Source: Streptomyces liangshanensis
GTDB taxonomy: Bacteria; Actinomycetota; Actinomycetes; Streptomycetales; Streptomycetaceae
Assembly: GCF_011694815.1 (NCBI RefSeq)
Contig: NZ_CP050177.1
Coordinates: forward strand, 6,116,001 to 6,180,000
DNA: 64,000 nt
Direction: 5' to 3'
This document shows, piece after piece, positions 8,412 through 16,218 of the stretch. The notes beneath the pieces were generated by a model. It saw only the letters and a list, made by a program, of their open reading frames with translations, was not told the DNA's origin and did no database searches. The first letter of the stretch is position 1. Every line of letters starts with the position of its first letter. A program made the position numbers and the translations under genes.

Positions 8412-9182
8412 TCACAGGCGGCGGGTGGCGAGCGTGAGCCGGTCGCGGGCGTCGAACAGCGCGTCCTTGATCATCTGCTCGTGCCCCGGGGTCAGCCGGG
8501 CCACCGGTACCGAGCAGCTGATCGCGTCACGCGCCGGGGTGCGGTACGGGATCGCGATGCCGAAGCAGCGCAGCCCGAGCGTGTTCTCCTCGCGGTCCAC
8601 CGAGTAGCCCTGCTCCCGGATGAGGTGCAGGTCCTCGATGAGCTTCTCGCGGTCGGTGATCGTGTGCTCGGTCAGCGACGGCAGCGTCTCGGGCAGCATC
8701 TTGCGGACCTGCTCGTCGCTGTGGGTGGCCAGCAGCGCCTTGCCCAGCGAGGTCGAGTGCGCCGGGAGCCGGCGGCCGACGCGGGTGAAGGGGCGCAGGT
8801 AGTGCTGGGACTGGCGGGTGGCGAGATACACCACGTTCGTGCCGTCCAGGCGCGCCAGGTGGATGGTCTCCGTGGTGTCGTCGGAGAGCCGGTCCAGCGT
8901 GGGGCGGGCCGCGGCGACGACCTCGTCACCGTCGATGTACGACGTGCCGACCAGCAGCGCCCGTACGCCGATCCCGTACCGCGTTCCCGTCGCGTCCGTC
9001 TCCACCCAGCCCAGCTCGACCAGGGTGCGCAGCAGCATGTAGAGGCTGGATTTGGGGTAGCCGACGGCTTCCTGGACGGCGGCGAGGGAGTGCATGCCGG
9101 GCCGGCCGGCGAAGTACTCGAGCAGCTCCACCGTCCTCACCGCGGACTTGACTTGTGCCCCACCGGATTCCGCAGCCGACAT
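8412..9182 (-). CDS. IclR-family transcriptional regulator
   Basis: 256-residue regulator: an N-terminal winged helix (KSAVRTVELLEYFAGRPG, then KSSLYMLLRTLVELGWV) and a C-terminal IclR effector domain (PAHSTSLGKALLA, TLGLRCFGIAIPY, ISCSVPVARL). Start ATG 9182 has an AGAAGGG/GAAAG purine tract before it. Family members bind aromatic or sugar-acid effectors and usually control a divergent gene. The divergent aldehyde dehydrogenase and the palindromes at 9266-9289 make that gene the obvious target. Autoregulation is also likely because the promoter region is shared. Confidence 0.92.
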   Translation of the reverse strand: MSAAESGGAQVKSAVRTVELLEYFAGRPGMHSLAAVQEAVGYPKSSLYMLLRTLVELGWVETDATGTRYGIGVRALLVGTSYIDGDEVVAAARPTLDRLSDDTTETIHLARLDGTNVVYLATRQSQHYLRPFTRVGRRLPAHSTSLGKALLATHSDEQVRKMLPETLPSLTEHTITDREKLIEDLHLIREQGYSVDREENTLGLRCFGIAIPYRTPARDAISCSVPVARLTPGHEQMIKDALFDARDRLTLATRRL

Positions 9183-9215
9183 CGTCTTTCGCCCTTCTAG
9201 ACCTACGGACCGCTC

Positions 9216-9245
9216 TTGACCACACAGAACGCCCGGAAATAGAGT
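9216..9245 (+). promoter_or_regulatory. Probable promoter of the aldehyde dehydrogenase gene
   Basis: TTGACC (9216-9221) and TAGAGT (9240-9245) separated by 18 bases, a good match to the major vegetative sigma factor of Streptomyces. Transcription would start near 9252, just upstream of the palindromes at 9266-9289. Confidence 0.55.
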
Positions 9246-9265
9246 CCCTATGGATTCACTATCAG

Positions 9266-9289
9266 GAACTGTGTTCAGAATACCGAACA
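9266..9289. promoter_or_regulatory. Probable IclR-type operator
   Basis: Two overlapping inverted repeats: GAAC-TGT-GTTC (9266-9276) and TGTTC-N8-GAACA (9272-9289), the latter matching its own complement at 14 of 18 positions. Position downstream of the predicted -10 box suggests repression of the aldehyde dehydrogenase gene by the divergent IclR protein. Confidence 0.6.
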
Positions 9290-9336
9290 ACTCCTGGTGG
9301 ATGGCAGAGGTTCGCAAGGCCAGGAAGGAAGCCGCC

Positions 9337-10872
9337 GTGGCAGCAGCACCAGTCTGGAGTGTCGACCCCCGAACGGGGAACCCACGCGAGCAGGTTGCCG
9401 ACGAGGCGACTGCCGAGGAGGTCGACTCCGCGGTGCGCCGGGCACGGGCCGCCGGGGCGGGGCTCGCCGACCGTACCGTCCGCGCCGCCCTCCTCCGTAC
9501 CGCCGCCGACCTCCTCGACGAGGCGGCCGAGCACGTCATCGAGGCGGCGGACGCCGAGACGGCCCTCGGGCCGGTCCGGCTGCGGGGCGAACTCGCCCGT
9601 ACGACGGCCCAGTTGCGCGCCTTCGCCGGGGTGGTCGACGAGGGCGCCTTCCTCGACATCCGCATCGACCACGCCGACGCCACCCGCACCCCGCCGTGGC
9701 CCGACCTGCGCCGCTGGAAGGTGCCGCTGGGCGTGGTCGCCGTCTACTCCGCGAGCAACTTCCCGCTCGCCTTCTCCGTCCCCGGCGGCGACACCGCGAG
9801 CGCGCTGGCCGCGGGCTGCCCGGTGGTCGTCAAGGCGCACCCCGACCACCCCGGCACCTCCGAGCTGTGCGCGTCCGTGCTGCGCAGGGCGGCCGCCCGG
9901 GTCGGCCTGGACGAGGACGTCCTGATCGTCGTCCACGGCTTCGAGGCGGGCGTCGAGCTGGTCAAGCACCCGCTGGTGTCGGCGGCCGGGTTCACCGGCT
10001 CGATCCGCGGCGGCCGCGCCCTGTTCGACGCGGCGGCGGCCCGGCCCGCGCCGATCCCCTTCTACGGCGAGCTGGGCTCCCTCAACCCCGTGGTGATCAC
10101 CGAGGCCGCGGCGGCCGAGCGCGCGGAGGAGATCGGCGCGGGGCTGGCCGGTTCGATGACCTTGGGCGCGGGCCAGTTCTGCACCAAGCCCGGCTTCGTC
10201 CTCGCGCCGGCGGGCGCGGCGGGGGACAGCCTGCTCAAGACCCTCACCAGCGCCGTCAGCGAGACCGAGCCCGGCGTGATGCTCGACCACCGGATGCGGG
10301 ACGCCTTTGTCGCGGGGGTACGGGAACGGGCCGGGCTGCCCGGCGTCGACGCGCCCATCACGCCCGGGGCGGGCGGCGAACACACCGTCAGCGCGGGCTT
10401 CCTGACCGTACCGGCGGAGCTGCTCACGGCGGAGGGCGGCCCGCACGACCTGCTGCTGGAGGAGTGCTTCGGGCCGGTGACCGTGGTCGCGCGCTACGCC
10501 TCGACGGACGAGATCGGCGCGGTCCTGTCCCGGCTGCCCGGCAACCTCACCGCGACGCTGCACCTGTCCGACGCGGAGGGCGCGGGCACCGCGCCGGGGG
10601 CGGCCGAGTTGCTGGCCGAGCTGGTCCCGCTGGCGGGCCGCGTCCTGGTCAACGGCTGGCCGACGGGCGTCGCCGTGGCCCCGGCGCAGCAGCACGGCGG
10701 TCCGTACCCGGCGACGACGTCCACGTCCACGTCGGTGGGCGCGACGGCGATCGAACGCTGGCTGCGCCCGGTCTCGTACCAGTCCACACCCCCGGCCCTG
10801 CTCCCCCCGGAGCTGCACGACGACAACCCCCTGGGACTGCCCCGCCGGGTGGACGACGTGCCGGTGAGGTAA
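9337..10872 (+). CDS. Aldehyde dehydrogenase, NADP-type (ketoglutarate semialdehyde dehydrogenase-like)
   Basis: 511-residue soluble oxidoreductase. Start GTG 9337 chosen over ATG 9301 because GGAAGGA lies eight bases upstream and the VWSVDPRTG motif then begins the protein. Catalytic C282 (GAGQFCTKPGF) and general base E245 (YGELGSLNP) are present, as are the cofactor-loop residues around VVKAHPDHPGTS. The sequence resembles the 2,5-dioxovalerate (alpha-ketoglutarate semialdehyde) dehydrogenase branch used in sugar-acid and hydroxyproline catabolism, but substrate is inferred. Control by the divergent IclR regulator is likely. Confidence 0.88.
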   Translation: MAAAPVWSVDPRTGNPREQVADEATAEEVDSAVRRARAAGAGLADRTVRAALLRTAADLLDEAAEHVIEAADAETALGPVRLRGELARTTAQLRAFAGVVDEGAFLDIRIDHADATRTPPWPDLRRWKVPLGVVAVYSASNFPLAFSVPGGDTASALAAGCPVVVKAHPDHPGTSELCASVLRRAAARVGLDEDVLIVVHGFEAGVELVKHPLVSAAGFTGSIRGGRALFDAAAARPAPIPFYGELGSLNPVVITEAAAAERAEEIGAGLAGSMTLGAGQFCTKPGFVLAPAGAAGDSLLKTLTSAVSETEPGVMLDHRMRDAFVAGVRERAGLPGVDAPITPGAGGEHTVSAGFLTVPAELLTAEGGPHDLLLEECFGPVTVVARYASTDEIGAVLSRLPGNLTATLHLSDAEGAGTAPGAAELLAELVPLAGRVLVNGWPTGVAVAPAQQHGGPYPATTSTSTSVGATAIERWLRPVSYQSTPPALLPPELHDDNPLGLPRRVDDVPVR

Positions 10873-11003
10873 GGCACCGACGCGGCGCCGCCGACCGGGT
10901 GGGGAGGCCGTGGGCCGCGAGGGCGGGGCCCGGGGGCGTGCGTCGCCGGGGGCCTTCTTGCCCGGGCCGCAACCGCGGCGCCCGCTCGCACGTCTACGTC
11001 ACC

Positions 11004-11513
11004 ATGATCAGACCAGCCACCCCCGCCGACCTCGACGCGATCACCGTCGTCCACGCCGAGGCGCGTGCCACGTACTACCGGGGCCACCTCCCGGACGAAG
11101 AGTTCGACGGCCCGGCCGAGCGCGCCCGTACCCGCGCCGCCTGGGCCACCGGGCTGAGCCGCGACGAGCCGGGCGCGGCCGTGCTGTGCGCGGAGCACGA
11201 CGGCCGGCCGGTGGGCGTGGCCGCCTACCGCCGGGTCGACGGCGTCATGACCCTCACCCAGCTCCACGTCGCGCCCGCCCACTGGCGCCGGGGAATCGGT
11301 GCCGCGCTGCACGAGGCGTGCGTGGCGGCCTGGCGGCGGGACGGGGTGGGGACGGCGCGCCTGGAGGTCTTCGAACCGAACAAGCGGGCGCAGGCGTTCT
11401 ACGCGGCGCACGGCTGGTACCCCGATCCGGACACCCCGCGGGACGGCACACACCTGATCCTGCGCCTGGCGGTGGGCCGGACCGCGAAACCAGCGCCGCT
11501 ACCTCAGGAATAG
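11004..11513 (+). CDS. GNAT-family N-acetyltransferase
   Basis: 169-residue acetyltransferase. The acetyl-CoA pyrophosphate loop is HWRRGIGAALHEACV near residues 94-108 (R/Q-x-x-G-x-G/A pattern), preceded by the beta-4 strand MTLTQLHVAP and followed by ARLEVFEPNKRAQAFYAAHGW, the usual end of the fold. The acceptor (amine, antibiotic or protein N-terminus) is unknown. Start ATG 11004 fits the family's MIRPATPADLDAI opening. It overlaps the converging YdeI-like gene by ten bases tail to tail. Confidence 0.85.
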   Translation: MIRPATPADLDAITVVHAEARATYYRGHLPDEEFDGPAERARTRAAWATGLSRDEPGAAVLCAEHDGRPVGVAAYRRVDGVMTLTQLHVAPAHWRRGIGAALHEACVAAWRRDGVGTARLEVFEPNKRAQAFYAAHGWYPDPDTPRDGTHLILRLAVGRTAKPAPLPQE

Positions 11514-12082
11514 ATCTTCTTCCGCTCGGCCAGCATCGCCACGTACTTGGCGATGCGCCGGGCCCGGGTCTCGGGCTTCTTGGCGTCGTGGACCTGGTGG
11601 AGGATGGAGAACCGGTTACGGCTGTCGAGCGTCGCGAAGAACTCCGCCGCCACGGGCTCGGCCGCGAGGGCCGCCGCGAGATCGTCCGGTACGGAAATGG
11701 TCCTGGACCCCTCGTACGCGGCCTCCCACCGCCCGTCGGCCTTGGCCCTCGTCACCTCGGCGAGCCCGGCCTCCCGCATGCGGCCCGAGGCGATCAGCGC
11801 CTCGACCTTGTCACGGTTGATCTTCGACCACTTGCTACGGGCCCGCCGTGGCGTGAACCGCTGCAACCAGTGCGTGTCCTCGGCGGCCTTCCGCTTCTGC
11901 CCGTCGATCCACCCGTGGCACAGCGCCACGTCGAGCGCCTGCGCGTAGTCGAACGTGACGACCCCCGGCGTCTTCTTCCTGAGCCTCAGCCAAATCCCGT
12001 CGACGGACCCCTGATGCCCGACCAGCCACGCCTCGAAGTCCTCGGCGCTCTCGAACGACACACTCTCCGGTTCCTCAGCCAT
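11504..12082 (-). CDS. YdeI/OmpD-associated family protein
   Basis: 192-residue protein of the YdeI family. Recognisable segments: SAEDFEAWLVGH at the start, GIWLRLRKKTPG, CHGWIDGQKRKA near residue 62, FTPRRARSKWSKINRDKVEALIASGRM, and a C-terminal LDSRNRFSILHQVHDAKKPETRARRI repeat. No enzymatic role is established for the family; the N-terminal part may have a DUF1801-type fold. ATG 12082 is preferred because a longer frame would run into the promoter region shared with the divergent HTH gene. Confidence 0.8.
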   Translation of the reverse strand: MAEEPESVSFESAEDFEAWLVGHQGSVDGIWLRLRKKTPGVVTFDYAQALDVALCHGWIDGQKRKAAEDTHWLQRFTPRRARSKWSKINRDKVEALIASGRMREAGLAEVTRAKADGRWEAAYEGSRTISVPDDLAAALAAEPVAAEFFATLDSRNRFSILHQVHDAKKPETRARRIAKYVAMLAERKKIYS

Positions 12083-12189
12083 CCCCGTAGTCAAACATAG
12101 GCGTTTCCCGTCACGGGACGATCGCGGTGCGTAACATCGGATACCGCCCGATCTCCAACCGACCCTCGCCACCAAGGGGTTGCAGCACC

Positions 12190-13020
12190 ATGGCACCACG
12201 CCCACGCGAACTGACACCGGACCGCTCGGCCCGCCATCTGTTCGGCTCGGAGATGCGCCGCCACCGCGAACTGGCGGGCATGAGCCTGGAAAGCCTGGCG
12301 ACCGTCGTGAGATACGCGAAGAGCTCGCTGGCCCGCTACGAAACGGCGGACGCGATGATCCCCCCGGACCTCCCGGGCCGCTTGGACGCGGCGTTCGGGA
12401 CGGACGGGTTGTTCGAGAAGCTGTACGGGTTGGCGAAGTACGAGATCCACCCGGACAAGTACCGGCGGCGCATGGAGTTGGAGGCGCGGGCGCGGGTCAT
12501 CGACCAGTACGCGGGACAACTAGTTCCTGGTCTTGTCCAGACCGAGGATTACGCCCGGGCGTTGTTTCGCGTCACGAATCCCAGGGCCAACTCCGAGGCG
12601 ATCGAGGAGAAGGTGGCTGCCAGGATGGGACGGCAAGCGCTGCTGGCAGCTACGCCAGGACCCGACCTGTCCGTGATCCTCGACGAGGCGGTTGTACGGC
12701 GCCCGGTGGGCGGATCAGCCGTGATGCGAAGTCAACTGGCTCGCCTCTGCGCTCTCGTGGACACGCCCACCACCACCGTGCAGCTGCTTCCCTTCGGACA
12801 CGGTGAGCATGCCCTGCTGGGCGGCGGCACACTGACGCTCATGACGCTGGACGATAAGTCGTCAGTGGTCTATGAGGAAGGCCTGACCTCCGGCACGTTG
12901 GTGGAGGAACCGGAAGCGGTCAGAACCCGCCGCCGGGACTACGATCTGATGAGGGCCTACGCCCTGTCGCCCCGGGATACGGCGGCACGCATCCGATCGG
13001 CCATGGAGGAACTTCCCTGA
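12190..13020 (+). CDS. XRE-type HTH regulator with DUF5753-like sensor domain
   Basis: 276-residue DNA-binding protein. Residues about 14-70 form an XRE helix-turn-helix (FGSEMRRHRELAGMSLESLA, AKSSLARYE). The remainder has the Streptomyces DUF5753 motifs QLVPGLVQTEDYARALF, DLSVILDEAVVRRPVGG, TTTVQLLPFGHGEHALLGG and YDLMRAYALSP. AAGGGG upstream of ATG 12190 acts as ribosome site. These regulators are paired genetically with DUF397 proteins, as WhiJ-type and AbaA-like loci show, and repress development or antibiotic genes until the small partner relieves them. Here two DUF397 genes follow with start-stop overlaps. Confidence 0.92.
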   Translation: MAPRPRELTPDRSARHLFGSEMRRHRELAGMSLESLATVVRYAKSSLARYETADAMIPPDLPGRLDAAFGTDGLFEKLYGLAKYEIHPDKYRRRMELEARARVIDQYAGQLVPGLVQTEDYARALFRVTNPRANSEAIEEKVAARMGRQALLAATPGPDLSVILDEAVVRRPVGGSAVMRSQLARLCALVDTPTTTVQLLPFGHGEHALLGGGTLTLMTLDDKSSVVYEEGLTSGTLVEEPEAVRTRRRDYDLMRAYALSPRDTAARIRSAMEELP

Positions 13021-13241
13021 TGAGCAGCAGCCAGGACCTCACGAGTGCGCGGTGGGTCAAGTCCAGCTACAGCAATGGGGACGGAGGCGACTGCGTCGAG
13101 TGGGCGCCTGCTCGTGTCGCGACTTCGGCGGTCGTCCCGGTTCGGGACAGCAAGTATCCTGCCGGGCCGGTACTCCTCCTTTGCCCGGTAGCCTTTTCGG
13201 TGTTCGTCAGGGCGATTGGCGAGGGTGTGATCCCGCAATGA
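13020..13241 (+). CDS. DUF397 protein, first copy
   Basis: 73-residue small acidic protein of the DUF397 family. Signature: ARWVKSSYSNGDGGDCVEWAP, then VPVRDSKYPAGPVLL and a C-terminal hydrophobic AFSVFVRAI. ATG overlaps the last base of the regulator's stop (TGATG). Predicted partner or antagonist of the upstream HTH protein. This copy diverges from the family: RDSK is followed by YPAGP instead of the common DPxGP, and the tail ends IGEGVIPQ. Confidence 0.9.
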   Translation: MSSSQDLTSARWVKSSYSNGDGGDCVEWAPARVATSAVVPVRDSKYPAGPVLLLCPVAFSVFVRAIGEGVIPQ

Positions 13242-13459
13242 AGGGAAACTCGGACGTGGCGGGCGCGGAGTGGATCAAGTCCACGTACAGCAACGGGGAC
13301 GGCGGCTCCTGCGTCGAGTGGGCACCCGGGTACGCGGCGGCCACCGGCCTCGTCCCCGTGCGCGACAGCAAGGATCCCCGCCGCCCCGCGCTCCTCATCG
13401 GCGCCGACGCCTTCTCCTCCTTCGTCCGGGGTGTCCGGCTCGGCAGCCGCTGGGAATGA
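13238..13459 (+). CDS. DUF397 protein, second copy
   Basis: 73-residue DUF397 protein, a tandem paralogue of the preceding gene. It shares AEWIKSTYSNGDGGSCVEWAP and VPVRDSKDPRRPALL, keeping the consensus DSKDP. ATG overlaps the previous stop (ATGA), so all three genes form one coupled operon. Two different DUF397 copies behind one regulator suggest that either partner specificities have split or one copy is redundant. Confidence 0.9.
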   Translation: MKGNSDVAGAEWIKSTYSNGDGGSCVEWAPGYAAATGLVPVRDSKDPRRPALLIGADAFSSFVRGVRLGSRWE

Positions 13460-13547
13460 CCGGTCGGGCCCGGGTGTTGATCCGGCGGCGGAGGGTGCCT
13501 CCGTGTTCGCTGGGCTGGGGCCCGTGAGGCCGAGGAGAAGCTGAGTC

Positions 13548-14285
13548 ATGCGCGTCGAGATCTGGAGCGACATCGCCTGCCCGTGGTGTTACGTCGGGAA
13601 GGCCCGCTTCGAGAAGGGGCTCGCGGCGTTCGCGCACCGGGACGACGTCGAGGTGGTGCACCGGTCGTTCGAGCTGGATCCCGGGCGGGCCAAGGGCGAC
13701 ACGGCGCTGGTGGTCGACATGCTGGCCGAGAAGTACGGGCGTACCCGCGAAGAGGCCAGGTCCATGGAGGAGGGGGTCGCGTCCAACGCCCGCTCCGAGG
13801 GGCTCGGCTACCGGATCGAGGGGCGTGACCACGGCAGCACCTTCGACATCCACCGCCTTCTGCACCTGGCCAAGGCCCGGGGGCGCCAGGACGAGCTGCT
13901 GAACCTCGCCTACCGGGCGAACTTCGCCGAGGAGCGGTCCGTCTTCGACCCCGAGACCCTGGTCGCCCTGGCGGTCGAGGCCGGCCTCGACGAGGCGGAG
14001 GCGCGGGCGGTGCTCGCGGACGCGGACGCCTACGCCGACGACGTACGGGCCGACGAGCGCGAGGCGGCCGAGCTGGGGGCGACCGGGGTGCCGTTCTTCG
14101 TGCTCGACCGGCGGTACGGGGTCTCCGGCGGACAGCCCGCCGAGGTGTTCACGCAGGCGCTGGAGCAGGCGTGGCAGGGCCGGGTCATCACCGAGATCGG
14201 GCAGAGCGGCGGCGACGCGGCCGCCTGCGGGCCCGACGGATGCGAGGTCCCGCACGCCGGGCCGCACGCGGGCGCACACGCATAA
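13548..14285 (+). CDS. DsbA-family oxidoreductase, FrnE-like
   Basis: 245-residue cytosolic thioredoxin-fold protein. Active site C11-P-W-C14 directly follows the first strand (VEIWSDIACPWCY). The helical insertion spans about residues 60-170 and the cis-Pro loop is GATGVPFFVLDRRYGVSGGQP. No signal peptide, so it acts inside the cell like FrnE/HCCA-isomerase-type DsbA proteins, possibly in disulfide repair or polyketide-linked redox. GAGGAGAAG lies six bases before ATG. The C-terminus carries a second pair of cysteines (AACGPDGCEV) and a His-rich tail. Confidence 0.88.
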   Translation: MRVEIWSDIACPWCYVGKARFEKGLAAFAHRDDVEVVHRSFELDPGRAKGDTALVVDMLAEKYGRTREEARSMEEGVASNARSEGLGYRIEGRDHGSTFDIHRLLHLAKARGRQDELLNLAYRANFAEERSVFDPETLVALAVEAGLDEAEARAVLADADAYADDVRADEREAAELGATGVPFFVLDRRYGVSGGQPAEVFTQALEQAWQGRVITEIGQSGGDAAACGPDGCEVPHAGPHAGAHA

Positions 14286-14378
14286 GGCCTGGTCAGGGGG
14301 CACGCATAAGCAGCTCTGGGGTGTTCCCTTCACGGATATGTGATTGACCCGGGGTGGTGGCTGACTCAGGGTGAGTTC

Positions 14379-15434
14379 ATGACCACCCTGGGGGGCGCCG
14401 AGTTCGCGCCCGAGACGACGTACCTGAACACATCGACCGCCGGGCTGCTGCCCCGTAGCGCCGTCGAGGCCGTACGGGACCTCGCCGCGAAGAGCGCGAC
14501 TGGCTCGTACGACGGCTCCGACGGGTACGAGTCCGTCGCGTCCGCCCGTACCTCCTTCGCCCGGATCGCCGGGGTCGACCCCGGCCGGGTCGCCCTCGGC
14601 GGGTCGGTCGCCGCGCATGTCGCGCTCGTCGCGGCGTCGTTGCCGGCCGGGGCCGAAGTGCTGTTCCCCGAGGGGGAGTTCAGCTCCGTCATCACGCCCT
14701 TCACCATCCGGGGCGACCTCAGGTTGCGGTACGTGCCGCTCGACGCCCTCGCGGAGTCGGTACGGCCCAGCACGGCGTTGGTCGCCTTCTCGGTGGTGCA
14801 GTCCGTCGACGGCCGGCCGGCCGACACGGCGGCGATCCTCGCCGCGGCGTCCGCGCACGGCGCTCGTACGCTCGCCGACGCCAGTCAGGCGGCGGGGTGG
14901 CTGCCGCTGGACGCGGGGGCGTTCGACTACACGGTGACCGGGGGGTTCAAGTTCCTGCTCAGCCCGCGCGGGGTGTCGTTCCTGACGGTGACGGAGGAGG
15001 CGCAGGGGTCGCTGCCGCCGCTGTACGCGGGGTGGGTGGCGGCGGAGTCGCCGTGGGACAGCACGTACGGGCCGGTCGAACAACTCGCTTCCTCGGCTCG
15101 GCGGTTGGACGCGCCGCCGTCCTTCCTGGCGTACCACGCCGCCGCGCGGTCGCTGGCCCTGCTGGAGTCGACGGGCATCGAGGCGATTCACGCGCACACG
15201 GTGTCCCTGGCGGCGGAGTTCCGGGACGGTGTGGCCGGGTTGGGCCACACCCCGGTGGACGTGGGCGCCGCCGGGTCCGCGATCGTGGCGGTACCGGGGT
15301 GGGGGAAGCGGCTGGAGTCGCTGCGGGAGGCGGGAGTGGTGGCATCCGAGCGCGGCGGCAACTTGAGGGTCGCCTTCCACCTCTACAACTCGTCGGCGGA
15401 CGTGGCACACACCCTTGAGGCCCTCGCGCCCTGA
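14379..15434 (+). CDS. Class V aminotransferase (cysteine desulfurase-like)
   Basis: 351-residue fold-type I PLP enzyme. The predicted Schiff-base lysine is K191 in TVTGGFKFLLSPRG; the pyridine-N aspartate is D167 in TLADASQAAGW. The N-terminal YLNTSTAGLLPRSA is the usual substrate-entry motif. Start ATG 14379 is chosen because AGGGTG precedes it by five bases. The reaction is unknown: family members include cysteine desulfurases, kynureninases and isopenicillin epimerases, and the expected desulfurase cysteine loop is not recognisable. The gene stands alone and is followed by a dispersed repeat copy. Confidence 0.8.
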   Translation: MTTLGGAEFAPETTYLNTSTAGLLPRSAVEAVRDLAAKSATGSYDGSDGYESVASARTSFARIAGVDPGRVALGGSVAAHVALVAASLPAGAEVLFPEGEFSSVITPFTIRGDLRLRYVPLDALAESVRPSTALVAFSVVQSVDGRPADTAAILAAASAHGARTLADASQAAGWLPLDAGAFDYTVTGGFKFLLSPRGVSFLTVTEEAQGSLPPLYAGWVAAESPWDSTYGPVEQLASSARRLDAPPSFLAYHAAARSLALLESTGIEAIHAHTVSLAAEFRDGVAGLGHTPVDVGAAGSAIVAVPGWGKRLESLREAGVVASERGGNLRVAFHLYNSSADVAHTLEALAP

Positions 15435-15454
15435 CCGACCTGGCGGCCTGCTTT

Positions 15455-15484
15455 TGTCCTCAATCGCCGGACGGGCTTGATTTT
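15455..15484 (+). repeat. Dispersed CGCCGGACGGGCTTGA element, single copy
   Basis: Identical to copy 1 over the core and its TGATTTT extension, 20 bases after the aminotransferase stop and 65 before the converging MarR stop. Downstream GCTGCGGCCCGG and GGGTTGTCGCCGGGGG are also shared with the 1351-1440 region, so about 75 bases are homologous. Confidence 0.8.
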
Positions 15485-15548
15485 GTCGCTGCGGCCCGGT
15501 GACCGTGTGCGGGTTGTCGCCGGGGGCGGGGCCGCCCCCGGCGAACAA

Positions 15549-16109
15549 CTACGCGCCCTCGCACTCCGAGGCCTGGCGGCACAGGTTGGCCTCGACCTTG
15601 GAGAGCAGCCTGGCCAGCTCCGCGCGCTCGCCCTCGTCCAGGCCGGCCAGCGTGTGGTCCTCCAGCTCGCTCCACGCGTCCTTGACCTGTGAGGCCAGCG
15701 CGCAACTCTCGCGGGTCGACTCGACCAGGACCGCCCGCCGGTCCAGGGGGTCGGACGTCCGGGTCACGTAACCGGCCTGGTCCAGACGCTGGAGCATCTT
15801 CGTGACCGTCGACGGATCCAGGTCCATCGCCTTGATCAGCTCCGCCTGGCGCACCGCACCCTCGTTCCACAGGTGCATCATCAGGAACTCCTGGCCCGGA
15901 TAGAGCCCGGTGCGGTGCAGCAGCTTGCCCGCCGCGATGCGGTGCAGGCGGGAGATCCGGGACAGCGCGTTGCTGACCGGGCTGCCGCGCATCCCACTGG
16001 GGGCGTCGTGCGCACCGCCGGGCACCGCGGCCGTGACGCCGCCCGAAGCGGGCCCGTCACCACCAGAACCGGGCGCTGCGCCCGTACACGCGGGGTCGTC
16101 GGAAGTCAT
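15549..16109 (-). CDS. MarR-family transcriptional regulator
   Basis: 186-residue regulator. After a Gly/Pro-rich N-terminal 45 residues comes the winged helix: SRISRLHRIAAGKLL, GAVRQAELIKAMDLDPSTVTKMLQRLDQAGYV and the wing RTSDPLDRRAVLVEST. ATG 16109 has GGAGG close by (two bases away); an internal ATG at MRGSPVSNAL is an alternative that would remove the low-complexity part. It is divergent from the alkene reductase, and two near-identical palindromes lie in the shared promoter region. Confidence 0.88.
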   Translation of the reverse strand: MTSDDPACTGAAPGSGGDGPASGGVTAAVPGGAHDAPSGMRGSPVSNALSRISRLHRIAAGKLLHRTGLYPGQEFLMMHLWNEGAVRQAELIKAMDLDPSTVTKMLQRLDQAGYVTRTSDPLDRRAVLVESTRESCALASQVKDAWSELEDHTLAGLDEGERAELARLLSKVEANLCRQASECEGA

Positions 16110-16123
16110 GTCCTCCAGCTTAG

Positions 16124-16137
16124 CTTGGTCGGCCAAG
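16124..16137. promoter_or_regulatory. Probable MarR operator O1
   Basis: Palindrome CTTGGTCGGCCAAG, 15 bases upstream of the regulator's start. It probably overlaps the regulator's own promoter elements. Confidence 0.65.
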
Positions 16138-16167
16138 GAATGAGCTAGAGTGACACGCGGTTGTTTA

Positions 16168-16179
16168 CTTGGCCGACCA
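16168..16179. promoter_or_regulatory. Probable MarR operator O2
   Basis: CTTGGCCGACCA, the reverse complement of O1 over 12 bases, centred 43 bases from O1 (about four helical turns) and 40 bases before the alkene reductase ATG. Confidence 0.65.
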
Positions 16180-16218
16180 CATACCGTGCCGTCGGCCCAC
16201 CGCGCCCTTGGAGTCCTC

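Noticed and set aside
9250-9336. Longer N-terminus for the aldehyde dehydrogenase
   Set aside because: It would encode the operator and promoter region; GTG 9337 has the proper ribosome site and the family opening.
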